Below the pieces are notes generated by a model. It had not been told where the DNA came from. It saw only the letters and a program-made list of their open reading frames with translations, and ran no database searches. A stretch of 22,459 nt of DNA from positions 1 through 22,459 of the forward strand of contig JAFSHE010000044.1 of NCBI GenBank assembly GCA_017440445.1, read 5' to 3'. The stretch's first letter is position 1. The number at the start of each line of letters is the position of its first letter. The position numbers were made by a program, and so were the translations under genes. Of this stretch, positions 15,603 to 22,268 are shown in pieces. This DNA is from Oscillospiraceae bacterium (lineage in GTDB: Bacteria > Bacillota_A > Clostridia > Oscillospirales > Ruminococcaceae).

Positions 15603-17696
15603 GTGAGCGACATAATACGTAAGTTACTCAGCAATTCGCTGGTTCTGTTTATAATCTTTATCGTACTCGCTATTATCATCCCGCTCCCGTCATGGATACT
15701 CGACTTCATGATACTGCTGAACATTGCGCTCAGCCTTATCATACTGATAATGACGATGTTTATAAAGGAAGCACTGGAGTTCTCGGTGTTTCCCACTGTA
15801 CTGCTGATAACAACTGTTCTGCGATTGTCGCTGAATATCTCTACAACAAGAGGTATCCTTTCAAGCGGCTATGCGGGCGAGGTTATTGCGGCTTTCGGTA
15901 ACTTCGTAATGGGCGGCGACGCTATCGTCGGCTTCCTGATATTCATTATCATCGTATTGGTAAACTTTATCGTTATTACCAAGGGTTCTGAGCGAGTGTC
16001 TGAGGTTGCAGCCCGCTTTACACTGGACGCTATGCCTGGTAAGCAGATGGCTATCGACGCAGACCTCAATGCGGGAATAATCACAGAAGAACAGGCTAAG
16101 ATACGCCGCTCCAACGTTCAGCGTGAAGCGGACTTCTACGGCTCCATGGACGGTGCTACGAAGTTCGTAAAGGGTGACGCTATCATGTCCATCATAACAA
16201 CGCTGGTAAACCTTATCGGCGGTGTTATCATCGGTATGATAAGAGATGGCGGCGACTTCATGGCGATACTTAACACCTATTCCCTTGCAACGGTGGGTGA
16301 TGGTCTGTGTTCACAGATTCCCGCACTGCTTATCTCTGTTGCAACAGGTATGATAGTAACCCGTGCAGCAAGCCAGGACAGCCTGATGAACGATGTTAAG
16401 GCGCAGTTTACCGCCCAGCCTTTCGTTCTGCTTATAGCAGGTATTGTAATGATAGTAATGATGGTCATTCCCGGATTCCCTGCTGTTGTTCTGCTGATAC
16501 TCGGTACGCTGCTTATCGTTGCAGCTGTGATGCTTGATAAAAACAAGAAAAAGATGGCTCAGCTGGAGCTTGCACAGCGTGCTAAGGAAGAAGCCCGTGA
16601 GATGGAGAAGGCTGACAAGGCCGACAACGACTACTTCCGTGATATCGATAACGTGTTCAAGCTGTTGGCGGTGGAGCCGATCGAGATGGAGTTTGGTTAT
16701 TCGCTACTGCGTCTTGTTGATGAAAAGAGCGGTGGTAACTTTATCGAGCGAGTAGTTATCTTCCGTAAGCAGTTTGCCATGGATATGGGTATGGTAATTC
16801 CTTCAGTAAGAATGACCGATAACCCTGAGATAAACCCCAACATGTACATAATCAAGATCAAGGGCGAGGAGGTCGCACGAGGCGAGATACTGGTGGACCA
16901 CTACCTTGCGCTTGACAGCGGTGATGTTACCGCTCAGGTCGAGGGTATCGATACAGTAGAGCCTGCATTCGGACTTCCTGCAAAGTGGATATCCGAGGAT
17001 AAGAAGATAATGGCAGACGTTGCAGGCTACACCCTTATTGACCCTGTTTCGGTAATGATAACCCACTGGTCTGAGATCATGAAGCAGTATGCACATGAGA
17101 TACTCTCCAGACAGGATGTCAACACTATGGTGGAAAATGTCAAGAAGACTAACCCGATAGTTGTCGACGATCTAATACCTAAGGTAATTTCTGTCGGATA
17201 TTTACAGAAAGTATTGTCGAATCTGCTTAAAGAGGGCATCCCGATACGAGATCTTGAAACTATTCTTGAAACGCTTGGCGATCATGCAAACGTGCTGAAG
17301 GATATGGATATCGTGACAGAGTATGTACGTCAGTCGCTGAAGCGTACCATCACACATCGCTTTGCGGAGGCAAACTCGCTGAGAGTGATCACTCTCGACA
17401 CGCAGATAGAGGACATGATAGTAAGCTCTGTGAAGAAGTCTGATCAGGGCAGCTATCTTGCGATGTCGCCTGACCTCATCCAGCAGATAGTCAATGTGAC
17501 TAACCGTGAGATAGACAAGATAAAGGACGTTATTCCCACTGTAATAATCCTTACATCTCCCGTTGTGCGTATTTATTTCAAAAAGCTGACGGACCAGTTC
17601 ATTCCGAATATAACGGTCCTTTCGTACAGCGAGATAGACGCAACGGCGCAGATACAGGCAATAGGAAACATTTCACTCAGTCCCATGGCGGTCTGA
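15603..17696 (+). CDS. flhA: Flagellar export gate protein FlhA
   Basis: The nonameric export-gate protein that couples proton flow to export and docks chaperone-substrate complexes. The first about 310 residues hold around eight membrane helices. The FHIPEP family signature is clear at about 131-154 (RVSEVAARFTLDAMPGKQMA, then IDADL). The cytoplasmic domain follows from about 330, with EPAFGLPAKWI and DHANVLKDMDIVTEYVRQSL. The 697 residues match the family. GTG 15603 is the only standard start at the right place, but the ribosome site GGGGAGTGA overlaps it. The start is therefore uncertain by a few codons. fliA follows 19 bases after the stop; flhF and flhG, usual here in clostridia, are absent. 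Confidence 0.96.
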   Translation: MSDIIRKLLSNSLVLFIIFIVLAIIIPLPSWILDFMILLNIALSLIILIMTMFIKEALEFSVFPTVLLITTVLRLSLNISTTRGILSSGYAGEVIAAFGNFVMGGDAIVGFLIFIIIVLVNFIVITKGSERVSEVAARFTLDAMPGKQMAIDADLNAGIITEEQAKIRRSNVQREADFYGSMDGATKFVKGDAIMSIITTLVNLIGGVIIGMIRDGGDFMAILNTYSLATVGDGLCSQIPALLISVATGMIVTRAASQDSLMNDVKAQFTAQPFVLLIAGIVMIVMMVIPGFPAVVLLILGTLLIVAAVMLDKNKKKMAQLELAQRAKEEAREMEKADKADNDYFRDIDNVFKLLAVEPIEMEFGYSLLRLVDEKSGGNFIERVVIFRKQFAMDMGMVIPSVRMTDNPEINPNMYIIKIKGEEVARGEILVDHYLALDSGDVTAQVEGIDTVEPAFGLPAKWISEDKKIMADVAGYTLIDPVSVMITHWSEIMKQYAHEILSRQDVNTMVENVKKTNPIVVDDLIPKVISVGYLQKVLSNLLKEGIPIRDLETILETLGDHANVLKDMDIVTEYVRQSLKRTITHRFAEANSLRVITLDTQIEDMIVSSVKKSDQGSYLAMSPDLIQQIVNVTNREIDKIKDVIPTVIILTSPVVRIYFKKLTDQFIPNITVLSYSEIDATAQIQAIGNISLSPMAV

Positions 17697-17715
17697 GCAA
17701 AAGGAGGTGCGGACA

Positions 17716-18471
17716 ATGGATAACAGCACTGCTGCTCTGCTTGAGGAGTACAGATATTCCCCCAGTGATGCTGTGCGCAACGAGATAGTACTGAAAAATC
17801 TCGGACTTGTCCGCAGCTGCGCAATGATGCTCAGAAATATGTACATAAAGTACGGCGATGTGGACGATGTTATCAACGAGGGCGTTATTGCACTGATGGA
17901 CGCTATCGAGACTTTTGACCCTGAAAAGGGCGCAAAGTTTGAGACCTATGCCTCGCTGAGGATACGTGGTGCGATAATCGACTATATCCGCAGGCAGGAC
18001 TGGATCCCCCGCAGCGTCAGGAAATTCGCCCGTGACCTTGACAATGCGAACAGTTCGTTGTATAATCAATATAATAGGGCGCCTACGACTGCGGAGCTTT
18101 CGGAGTATATGGACATTCCCGAGGATAAGCTGCTCAAGTCAATGGCTGAGGCATCCTGTACAGTGACTCTGTCGTTTGAGGAGCTTCTGTACGAGGATAA
18201 TTTTGAGGACCATCCTGCTTCGGCAGGAGAGGCTACGGATGCCTCCATCCTTCGTGACGAGTGCCGTCGTGTAATCGCGGAGGCTATCGACTCCCTGAAG
18301 GAGAAGGAAAAGCAGGTCATAACCCTGTATTATTTTAAGAATATGAAGTATTCCGATATAGCAAAGGCTCTTGGTATCTCAGAGTCGAGAGTATGCCAGA
18401 TAAACACCAAGGCTACTCTGACGTTAAAGACCATTCTTGAGCCGTATATAAAAGGAGGTAATCAGTCTTGA
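17716..18471 (+). CDS. fliA: Flagellar sigma factor FliA/SigD
   Basis: A sigma-28 family factor that directs RNA polymerase to late flagellar, motility and chemotaxis promoters. ATG 17716 is the start (251 residues); a GTG at 17707 lies inside the AAGGAGGTG ribosome site (17701-17709). Region 2 spans about residues 25-100, with DVDDVINEGVIALMDAIETFDPEKG, FETYASLRIRGAIIDYIR and QDWIPRSVR. Region 3 follows (TTAELSEYMDIPEDKL). The region 4 helix-turn-helix is YSDIAKALGISESRVCQI, near 213-230. The anti-sigma factor FlgM is not in the window. The stop overlaps the TTG start of flgF, so their translation is likely coupled. Confidence 0.96.
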   Translation: MDNSTAALLEEYRYSPSDAVRNEIVLKNLGLVRSCAMMLRNMYIKYGDVDDVINEGVIALMDAIETFDPEKGAKFETYASLRIRGAIIDYIRRQDWIPRSVRKFARDLDNANSSLYNQYNRAPTTAELSEYMDIPEDKLLKSMAEASCTVTLSFEELLYEDNFEDHPASAGEATDASILRDECRRVIAEAIDSLKEKEKQVITLYYFKNMKYSDIAKALGISESRVCQINTKATLTLKTILEPYIKGGNQS

Positions 18472-19208
18472 ACAGAGGTTACTACTATGCCGCCAACGGT
18501 ATGATAATGAACCAGCGCAAGCTGGACTGTATAGGTAACAACCTTACAAATATGTCTACCTCGGGATATCGCAGGGACACGATAATAACCGAGAGATTTG
18601 ACGAGGCTATGATACTGGTAAAGCACCGTGAGGAGCTTTCGGGTACATTTGGATATACCTATGTTGACACCTCCTATTCCAGTCTTGACCAGGGTACTTT
18701 TGAGTTTACTGAAAGCCCATTTGATGTTGGAATTAACGGCAACGTATACTTTAATGTTGCGGCATATAACGGAGAAACGATGCTTACCCGCAATGGTCAG
18801 TGGGAGCTTGACGGAGAGGGCTATCTCTGCCTGTCCAATTCGGGACGTATCCTCGGAGAAAACGGAGAGATATTCCTTGGAAATCAGGATTTCGTTATTC
18901 AGCCCGACGGTACTATAACACAGAATGGTCAGGTAGTGGATAAGCTGCTGCTTTCCTACATAAACCCCGAGGGAAATATAGATAAGTTTGGTGCAAACCT
19001 GTTCACCTCTGTTGAGGCAGGCGAGGTTCCTGCGGGTGAAAGATACGAGATAATCCAGGGCGCTTATGAGCGCTCCAATATCGACCTCAATTACGAGATG
19101 ACGATGATGATGAACGCAAACCGTCTTTACGAAGCATCAAGCGCTATACTGAAGCTGATGGATTCCATTAATCAGAAGGCTGCTTCGCAGATATGCAAGA
19201 TAGGCTGA
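18468..19208 (+). CDS. flgF: Flagellar basal-body rod protein FlgF
   Basis: A rod protein of the FlgF/FlgG/FlhO family. The start is TTG 18468, overlapping the fliA TGA stop, with AAAGGAGGT at 18451-18459 placed 8 bases upstream. The N-terminus YYAANGMIMNQRKLDCIGNNLTNMSTSGYRRD carries the rod signature. DVGINGNVYFNV stands at the position of the usual DVAI-x-GxGFF. The C-terminal helix is QGAYERSNIDLNYEMTMMM and ends with AILKLMDSINQ. The replacement of GFF by NVYF and of TQR by MNANR makes it the more divergent of the two rod proteins here. It could equally be named a FlhO-type protein; FlgF is chosen because it precedes flgG. Confidence 0.88.
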   Translation: MNRGYYYAANGMIMNQRKLDCIGNNLTNMSTSGYRRDTIITERFDEAMILVKHREELSGTFGYTYVDTSYSSLDQGTFEFTESPFDVGINGNVYFNVAAYNGETMLTRNGQWELDGEGYLCLSNSGRILGENGEIFLGNQDFVIQPDGTITQNGQVVDKLLLSYINPEGNIDKFGANLFTSVEAGEVPAGERYEIIQGAYERSNIDLNYEMTMMMNANRLYEASSAILKLMDSINQKAASQICKIG

Positions 19209-19235
19209 TACCCGTAAACGAAAGGGAGAACAGAT

Positions 19236-19961
19236 ATGAATATAGCATTCCATACAGGCAAAACTGCCATGATAGCTCAGGCACAGGCGCTGAATATCTA
19301 TGGCAATAATATAGCAAATATCAATACTATTGGTTATCAGACCATACGTCCCTCATTTGCGGACTGTCTGTACTCTGTACAGCGTGCAACTGAGCCTGAT
19401 TGGCAGAGCGGACATGGTACATACATTCAGAAGACAGATGTGATGTTCGATGAGAGCCACTTCTATTATACCGACAGACCTCTTGATTTCGCACTGGCAG
19501 GCGAGGGATTCTTCGCTGTGGAGGACAGATACGGTGATGTTCACTACACCCGTGACGGCTCTTTCTCCATGACAGAGGCTGAGAACGGTGATTGGTATCT
19601 CGTAAGCGGCAAGGGTGAATATGTCCTTGATTATGAGGGAAACAGAATAGTTGTTCCCTTTAATGAGGAGGGTACCGTTGCCGATTATGACGAGCTTGGC
19701 GGAATGATAGGTGTATTTGAGTTTGAGAATCCCTACGGCATTGATGCGGCTGATACTAACCGTTACAATGCAACTGCAAGAAGCGGACAGGTTACTCCTA
19801 ACGAGAACATGGAAAAGCTTCAGGGCGTGCTGATAGTTTCCAATGTACAGCTTTCCGATCAAATGGTAAAGCTTATCGAAACACAGCGTGGCTATCAGAT
19901 AAGCTCAAGAGTAGTTACCACCTCTGACGAATTCACAAGGATAGCAAATAACTTAAGATAA
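19236..19961 (+). CDS. flgG: Flagellar basal-body distal rod protein FlgG
   Basis: A 241-residue rod protein of the FlgG/FlhP type. It has MNIAFHTGKTAMIAQAQALN and YGNNIANINTIGYQ at the N-terminus, DFALAGEGFFAV near residues 85-96, and a C-terminal helix with LIETQRGYQISSRVVTTSDEF. Near-perfect conservation of the hook/rod end motif contrasts with FlgF. GGGAG at 19224-19228 is 7 bases before the ATG. There is no L-ring or P-ring gene nearby, in agreement with a Gram-positive envelope. With FlgF it would form the rod that carries the FlgE hook. Confidence 0.92.
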   Translation: MNIAFHTGKTAMIAQAQALNIYGNNIANINTIGYQTIRPSFADCLYSVQRATEPDWQSGHGTYIQKTDVMFDESHFYYTDRPLDFALAGEGFFAVEDRYGDVHYTRDGSFSMTEAENGDWYLVSGKGEYVLDYEGNRIVVPFNEEGTVADYDELGGMIGVFEFENPYGIDAADTNRYNATARSGQVTPNENMEKLQGVLIVSNVQLSDQMVKLIETQRGYQISSRVVTTSDEFTRIANNLR

Positions 19962-19987
19962 TAACATTTCATCAGGAGTGATGGATT

Positions 19988-20605
19988 ATGCTGCATAAAT
20001 ATGAAGATCTCTCGCCGTTTGCAATAGATTGTCTGCGCGAGATAGGAAATATAGGCTCCGGAAGCGCAGCTAATGCGCTGTCCTCGATGCTTGGCAAGAA
20101 CGTTGTAATGAAGGTTCCCGATGTAAGCGTCATGGACTATCAGGAGGTAATAGATCGCATGGGCGGTCCCGAAAAGGTGATAACAGGTATCCTCGTTCGC
20201 CTTGTCGGTGATGTCAACGGTATGATAATGTTTCTGCTGGAGGACAGTTTTGCGCAGGTAGTGCTCAACACCTTCATGCAGCTTGAAAATGTCAAGGTAA
20301 CAACCTTAGATCCCACTCAGCTTTCGGTCATTACCGAAATGGGCAACATTATGGCGGGAAGCTATCTTCTTGCTCTTTCACAGCTTACAGGACTCACGAT
20401 AGATATGAGCGTTCCATCCATGACAGTGGATATGCTGGGCGCAATCATGAGTGTGCCTATCATTGAATTTTCGGAGGTAGGTGACAAGGTGCTGTTCATT
20501 GACGATGGCTTCGTTATTGACGGTGTTAATATAAAGTCCAGTATTATCCTTATTCCTGAGATGGCATCTCTGGAAACTCTTATGAAGAAGCTTGGAGTAA
20601 TGTGA
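19988..20605 (+). CDS. cheC: CheY-P phosphatase CheC
   Basis: A cytoplasmic phosphatase that removes phosphate from CheY and binds CheD to tune receptor adaptation. Both active sites are complete: Asp14, Glu18, Asn21, Pro44 and Ser113, Glu117, Asn120, Pro143. The two-fold layout, 205-residue length and absence of a FliN domain separate it from FliY. AGGAGTG lies 7 bases before the ATG. An ATG at 19981 is out of frame. The stop TGA shares its last base with the ATG of cheD, so the two proteins are probably made in a fixed ratio. Confidence 0.96.
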   Translation: MLHKYEDLSPFAIDCLREIGNIGSGSAANALSSMLGKNVVMKVPDVSVMDYQEVIDRMGGPEKVITGILVRLVGDVNGMIMFLLEDSFAQVVLNTFMQLENVKVTTLDPTQLSVITEMGNIMAGSYLLALSQLTGLTIDMSVPSMTVDMLGAIMSVPIIEFSEVGDKVLFIDDGFVIDGVNIKSSIILIPEMASLETLMKKLGVM

Positions 20606-21084
20606 TGGGAAGTTTTACAGTCGGGATCTCCGACCTGAAGGTGTGCAGAGCGCCTGATATAGTGGTTACATACGCACTTGGTTCCTGCATCGGTATCTGT
20701 ATGGCGGATACTGTGGCGGGCGTGGGTGGATTGTCGCATATCATGCTGCCTGACAGCACGCAGTCGTCAAATGGCAAGGATATGCCCATGCGTTTTGCAG
20801 ATACTGCTGTGCCGATGCTTATAGATCAGCTTGTGGCGATGGGTGCAAGCCGTTCAAGGCTTACCGCAAAGATCGCAGGAGGAGCGGTGATGTTCGCAGC
20901 GGCAAGCGACCGTTTCAATATCGGAGAGAGAAATATCGCTGCGGTGACAGAGGCTCTCAAAAAAGCTAACATCCCGATCGTTGCAAGGGATGTGGGCCTT
21001 GATTACGGAAGGACAGTTTACTTCTATCCCGAAACGGGTATCATGGAGGTAAAGGCAGCAACAAAAGGAACTAAACAATTCTGA
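20605..21084 (+). CDS. cheD: Chemoreceptor glutamine deamidase CheD
   Basis: An enzyme that deamidates glutamines on chemoreceptors and, in Firmicutes, also binds and stimulates CheC. The catalytic set is visible: Cys28 in ALGSCIGIC, His45 in GGLSHIMLP and Thr22 in VTYALG, at the spacing of the Thermotoga enzyme. IAGGAVMF and RNIAAVTEAL follow. The 159 residues are full length. I start at ATG 20605, overlapping the cheC stop by one base; an in-frame GTG at 20602 would add one residue. It is the last gene of the operon and its stop overlaps the first arm of the closing hairpin. Confidence 0.96.
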   Translation: MGSFTVGISDLKVCRAPDIVVTYALGSCIGICMADTVAGVGGLSHIMLPDSTQSSNGKDMPMRFADTAVPMLIDQLVAMGASRSRLTAKIAGGAVMFAAASDRFNIGERNIAAVTEALKKANIPIVARDVGLDYGRTVYFYPETGIMEVKAATKGTKQF

Positions 21085-21111
21085 TATCCGCCTGTATGCA
21101 CAGGCGGATAT
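21084..21111 (+). terminator. Hairpin at the end of the flagellar operon
   Basis: A perfect 12-bp stem, ATATCCGCCTGT (21084-21095) with ACAGGCGGATAT (21100-21111), closes a 4-base ATGC loop and starts on the last base of the cheD stop. Only a weak T tract follows (TGTGCTATAA), so it may act with the next hairpin or protect the 3' end of the message. Confidence 0.75.
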
Positions 21112-21125
21112 TGTGCTATAAAATA

Positions 21126-21155
21126 AAAACAGCACCACTCGGTGCTGTTTTATTT
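21126..21155. terminator. Bidirectional intrinsic terminator between cheD and the XRE gene
   Basis: An 11-bp stem, AAAACAGCACC (21126-21136) with GGTGCTGTTTT (21141-21151), closes an ACTC loop. On the + strand it is followed by ATTTAT. On the - strand the GC part is followed by TTTTTATTTTAT, the better T tract. It therefore can end both the + strand operon and the - strand repressor gene, whose stop codon (21152-21150) overlaps it. Confidence 0.8.
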
Positions 21156-21392
21156 ATAATGCGGAGCAGGGTCATTTGTAAGCCCCAACAGATAATCTGC
21201 ACTGACATTGTAAAATCGTGCAAGTGTTATGATATGGCGCACAGGTATTTCCTGTGCGTATTTCGGATTGGTGCTTTCGTATTTTGCGACCTGCTGCTGG
21301 GTGGTCTGCAAAAGCTCTGCGATGTCCGTTTGTTTCAGCCTGCGCTGACTTCTTATGGATTTCAAAATCATCGGTACAGAATTTACCTCCAT
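21150..21392 (-). CDS. Small XRE/HTH_3 family transcriptional regulator
   Basis: An 80-residue DNA-binding protein that is little more than one Cro/CI-type helix-turn-helix domain. Residues about 10-70 contain LKSIRSQRRLKQTDIAELL, TTQQQVAKYESTNPKYAQEI and the closing ITLARFYNVSADYLLGLT, the classic HTH_3 pattern. The start is ATG 21392, set by AGGAGGG (- strand, 21405-21399) with 6 bases between; the open frame to 21449 runs through the promoter. No sensor or dimerisation domain follows. It lies convergent to the flagellar operon and divergent from the membrane protein gene at 21531. The shared spacer carries operator-like repeats, so it most likely represses that gene and itself. Confidence 0.92.
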   Translation of the reverse strand: MEVNSVPMILKSIRSQRRLKQTDIAELLQTTQQQVAKYESTNPKYAQEIPVRHIITLARFYNVSADYLLGLTNDPAPHYK

Positions 21393-21416
21393 TTGCAGCC
21401 CTCCTGTCTTTATTAA

Positions 21417-21445
21417 ATTATACATCTGATAACATGTCTTGACAA
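21417..21445 (-). promoter_or_regulatory. Sigma-A promoter for the XRE gene
   Basis: On the - strand TTGTCA (21445-21440) and TATAAT (21422-21417) are 17 bases apart. Transcription would start near 21410, giving a short leader that contains the AGGAGGG ribosome site. Its -35 box overlaps that of the + strand promoter, so the two promoters are back to back and probably compete for polymerase. Confidence 0.75.
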
Positions 21446-21467
21446 ACATCTAAAAGGGTGTTATAAT
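21439..21467 (+). promoter_or_regulatory. Consensus sigma-A promoter for the cysteine-rich membrane protein
   Basis: TTGACA (21439-21444), a 17-base spacer and TATAAT (21462-21467) form a perfect consensus promoter. The start point would be near 21474, giving a leader of about 57 bases. The first operator-like repeat covers the spacer and the -10 box, and the other two lie in the leader, so a bound repressor could shut this strong promoter. Confidence 0.85.
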
Positions 21468-21506
21468 AGAATATACACCTTTAGGAGTGTTATAACATCC
21501 TTTTAG
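21450..21506. repeat. Three-copy operator-like repeat in the divergent spacer
   Basis: Copy 1 is CTAAAAGGGTGTTATAAT (+, 21450-21467). Copy 2 is CTTTAGGAGTGTTATAAC (+, 21479-21496, 13 of 18 bases as copy 1). Copy 3 on the - strand is CTAAAAGGATGTTATAAC (21506-21489, 16 of 18 as copy 1). Copies 2 and 3 overlap through the palindrome TGTTATAACA (21488-21497). The arrangement over a consensus promoter next to a small HTH gene suggests binding sites for that regulator; this is inference. Confidence 0.7.
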
Positions 21507-21530
21507 ATTATATGAGTATAGGAGAAAAAT

Positions 21531-22019
21531 ATGAATTTACAGTGTATCAATCATGAAGATAAGCCTGCGGTGGCAACATGTATCGGCTGTGGAGTAGGAC
21601 TATGCAGGGAATGTACCGAAAAATACAATATTATCGTATGTGACCGCTGCGTCGGAGAGGCGGAAATGTATGAAAGAAAAGCCGCTAAGAAAAGGCTTAT
21701 ATGTATGGTGGTCGTATTTGTGGTGTTTATGCTCCTCGGTGTTTACGGAACTATAACAGATACTATCAATCTCGGCATAGAAAGAGGCATCAGAACAATG
21801 TTACTGACTCCGTTTATGTCATATATGTTTGCAGGAGTGCCTTCAGGATGGAGGGCTGTCGATAAGATAGGTATAAGCAAGATACTGGATATCTTGCTCA
21901 TAATCCCGATTGCAGGCTGGGCTGTATGGTTCCTGCTGAAGGTAGTTTTGTCCTGTTTTATCGGACTAATCGCCATGCCCATAGAGATAATCAAATATGT
22001 GAAATTACTGAAAAGCTGA
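21531..22019 (+). CDS. B-box-like zinc-ribbon membrane protein of unknown function
   Basis: A 162-residue protein I cannot assign to a characterised function. Residues 1-45 hold a metal-binding pattern: Cys5, His8, Cys17, Cys20, Cys25, Cys28, Cys37 and Cys40, arranged like a B-box zinc finger (C-x2-H, then C-x2-C pairs) and enough for two zinc ions. A basic stretch (ERKAAKKR) precedes a strong membrane helix near 57-73. Two more hydrophobic segments follow near 120-135 and 138-150, and the C-terminus is short and basic. The zinc part is expected in the cytoplasm by the positive-inside rule. GGAG at 21521-21524 precedes the ATG. It is a single-gene unit with its own promoter and terminator, divergent from the XRE gene. 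Confidence 0.75.
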   Translation: MNLQCINHEDKPAVATCIGCGVGLCRECTEKYNIIVCDRCVGEAEMYERKAAKKRLICMVVVFVVFMLLGVYGTITDTINLGIERGIRTMLLTPFMSYMFAGVPSGWRAVDKIGISKILDILLIIPIAGWAVWFLLKVVLSCFIGLIAMPIEIIKYVKLLKS

Positions 22020-22023
22020 GTTT

Positions 22024-22056
22024 TGCTCCCCGATAGAAACGGGGAGCATTTTGTTT
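22024..22056 (+). terminator. Intrinsic terminator after the B-box-like gene
   Basis: A 9-bp stem TGCTCCCCG (22024-22032) with CGGGGAGCA (22040-22048) closes a 7-base loop and is followed by TTTTGTTTA. It lies just after the stop of the membrane protein gene and ends that unit. Confidence 0.85.
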
Positions 22057-22157
22057 ATGGTATATTACCATTTGGTGTTAAGATGCGATTTAGCAAACTG
22101 CCTATATTTACAGGGGTGAAATTGTTAAAAAATTCTCACAAAAATCAACTTTGCCTA

Positions 22158-22186
22158 TTTACAAAATTGAAGAAGTGTGGTACAAT
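22158..22186 (+). promoter_or_regulatory. Sigma-A promoter upstream of the pyruvate:ferredoxin oxidoreductase gene
   Basis: TTTACA (22158-22163), a 17-base spacer and TACAAT (22181-22186) form a good promoter, with TGG before the -10 box as an extended TGn element. The start would be near 22193, leaving a leader of about 75 bases before the ATG at 22269. I see no riboswitch fold in the leader. Confidence 0.75.
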
Positions 22187-22268
22187 ATAAGATGCAAAAT
22201 AGAAATACTATGTCCGCATGAATATGTGTGATATGGGATTTTCTGATATTTTAAGGAGGATAAAACCA

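Noticed and set aside
22122..22141. Rex-like redox operator upstream of the pyruvate:ferredoxin oxidoreductase promoter
   Set aside because: TTGTTAA is present and an ACAA arm follows, but the arms are two bases further apart than the Rex consensus TTGTTAA-N4-TTAACAA and the second arm is poor, in A/T-rich DNA where such matches arise by chance.
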